Shown: positions 20,472 through 21,499 of the stretch, piece by piece
Layout: each line of letters begins with the position of its first letter
Position numbering within the stretch: the first letter of the stretch is position 1
Assembly (NCBI GenBank): GCA_029977305.1
Contig: JAPOLF010000001.1
Location: 27,058 to 48,556, forward strand
Direction: 5' to 3'
Length of the DNA: 21,499 nucleotides
DNA from: a bacterium
GTDB lineage: Bacteria; Chloroflexota; Chloroflexia; Thermomicrobiales; UBA6265
The notes under the pieces: model-generated
The model's input: the letters and a program-made list of their open reading frames with translations, nothing else
The model's database searches: none
Told to the model about the DNA's origin: nothing
Translations under genes and position numbers: made by a program

Positions 20472-21499
20472 CTAGACCTTCCGCACGCGGTGGGTCTTCG
20501 GCAGCTTCTTCGCGGGTTGAGCCTTCGCTGCGGCCTTGGGCTTCTTCGGCGCTGCCGTGGTCTCTCCCTCGCGCCGCTCCCACCCCGGGGCGAATAGCGG
20601 CAAGAAGTTGCTCGACCGATACGGGTGCTTCTCCAATTCCTTGAAGTTGAGGTCGGTGCTCAACCCCGGCCCGGTCGGGATCTGGATGTGCCCATCCACC
20701 TGATGCACCGGGTTGCTCACGATCTCCGCTTCCCAGCTCACGTTGAACTCGTCGAACAACTCCTGCACCAGCAGATTCGGCGTGCACGCCCCGATCTGGA
20801 TGCACACCGCCGTGCTCACCGGCCCCTGCGCCTGATGCGGCGCCACCACCGCGTAGTTCGCGTCCGCCATCTGGCACACCGCCTTCGTCTTCAGGATGCC
20901 TCCCATGCACGACGGGTCCGGCTGCAGGATGTGCACGCTGTTGTGCTTGAGCAGTTCGGCGAACTGGTGCGTTGTCGTGAAGCTCTCCCCCGCCGAGACC
21001 GGGATGCTCAACCGCCGCGCCACCTCAGCCGTCGCGTCGATCTTCGTGTGATCAGTCGGCTCCTCGAACCACGTTGGGTTGAACTCGCGCAGCGCATCCC
21101 CGAACCAGATCGCCTCCGCCACGCTGAAGCGCCGATGCCCCTCGATCATGATCTGCACATCGGGCCCGACGGTCTCCCGCACCGCTGCCACAATGTCCAG
21201 CGACAGCTGCCGATCCTCCGGATACATGTACCGCCACGCCGCCCCGAACGGGTCGAACTTCAGCGCCTTGTACCCTCGGCCAATCACCCGCGCCGCCCCC
21301 TCGGCGAACGCTTCCGGCGTCCGATCCCCGGTGTACCAGCCATTCGCATAGGCACGCAGCGATTCGTGGTACCGCCCGCCCAGCAAGTCATACACCGGTC
21401 GCCCGACCGTCTTGCCGATGATGTCCCAACACGCGGTCTCGATCGCCGCCACCGCGTTCATGTGGATCTGCGCTCCCTCGGAGTAGAGGTCCCGCGCCA
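20472..21499 (-). CDS. Mandelate racemase/muconate lactonizing enzyme-family dehydratase (5' end outside window)
   Basis: This is an enolase-superfamily enzyme, similar in motif order to sugar-acid dehydratases such as galactonate dehydratase. At least 341 residues are in the window; the start lies beyond the right edge (the frame is open as ...ARDLYSEGAQIHMNAV). Visible barrel motifs are YKALKFDPFG (second strand), IMIEGHRRF (first metal ligand region), WFEEP (second), PVSAGES (third), and VVAPHQAQGPVST with the general-base His. The acid ligands E/E/E and the PHxxxGP motif fit the dehydratase subgroups that abstract a proton next to a carboxylate. The C-terminus carries about 30 extra residues rich in Lys, Ala and Pro (KKPKAAAKAQPAKKLPK), which is unusual for the family. 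It heads, or is part of, an operon with the DapA-like gene three bases downstream. Confidence 0.9.
   Translation of the reverse strand, partial: ARDLYSEGAQIHMNAVAAIETACWDIIGKTVGRPVYDLLGGRYHESLRAYANGWYTGDRTPEAFAEGAARVIGRGYKALKFDPFGAAWRYMYPEDRQLSLDIVAAVRETVGPDVQIMIEGHRRFSVAEAIWFGDALREFNPTWFEEPTDHTKIDATAEVARRLSIPVSAGESFTTTHQFAELLKHNSVHILQPDPSCMGGILKTKAVCQMADANYAVVAPHQAQGPVSTAVCIQIGACTPNLLVQELFDEFNVSWEAEIVSNPVHQVDGHIQIPTGPGLSTDLNFKELEKHPYRSSNFLPLFAPGWERREGETTAAPKKPKAAAKAQPAKKLPKTHRVRKV

Overview
This GC-rich window is bacterial and looks like a Chloroflexota genome of the Thermomicrobia/Sphaerobacter type. That assignment is an inference from gene content: two F420-linked flavoprotein families, a class F-like sortase, Tat-exported binding proteins without a lipobox, ABC importers without their own ATPases, and a BtpA/SgcQ-family protein. 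No rRNA, tRNA, CRISPR array, transposase or integrase was recognised.

Layout. Positions 1-4711 carry five plus-strand genes: a 5'-incomplete metallo-beta-lactamase (MBL) fold hydrolase whose upstream end runs into an ATC/ACC-rich low-complexity tract, a winged-helix regulator overlapping it by ATGA, a bacterial dynamin-like GTPase, a Ddn/DUF385-type F420-linked reductase, and a second MBL-fold hydrolase behind a hairpin that can cover its Shine-Dalgarno. Everything from 4708 to the end is on the minus strand. The two blocks meet tail to tail, their stop codons sharing one CTAG.

Minus strand, in transcription order from the right edge. (1) A sugar-acid-type pair: an enolase-superfamily dehydratase (cut by the window edge, with an odd lysine-rich tail) and a DapA-family protein that keeps the Schiff-base lysine but lacks the usual tyrosine. 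(2) A class F-like sortase. (3) thrC-thrB-prmC, with thrC and thrB overlapping by 17 nt. (4) A sulfite-oxidase-like molybdopterin protein. (5) A BtpA/SgcQ-family TIM-barrel protein closed by a clear rho-independent terminator. (6) A carbohydrate ABC importer: binding protein, hairpin, two permeases. (7) A dipeptide/oligopeptide-type ABC importer (binding protein, hairpin, two permeases) running into a PPOX-family flavoprotein and an alpha/beta-hydrolase-fold protein that seems to lack its catalytic histidine.

Neither importer has an ATPase gene here, so both should depend on ATPases encoded elsewhere. In both, a strong hairpin sits between the binding-protein gene and the first permease, fitting higher expression of the binding protein. 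Candidate promoters are mostly extended -10 elements (TGn plus a hexamer). The most interesting leads are the importer operon with its flavoprotein and degenerate hydrolase, the two 10-bp/30-nt/10-bp inverted repeats that overlap ribosome-binding sites, the enolase-superfamily enzyme with a basic tail, and the DapA-like protein with altered catalytic residues. I did not find a clearly new multi-gene defence or mobile system.
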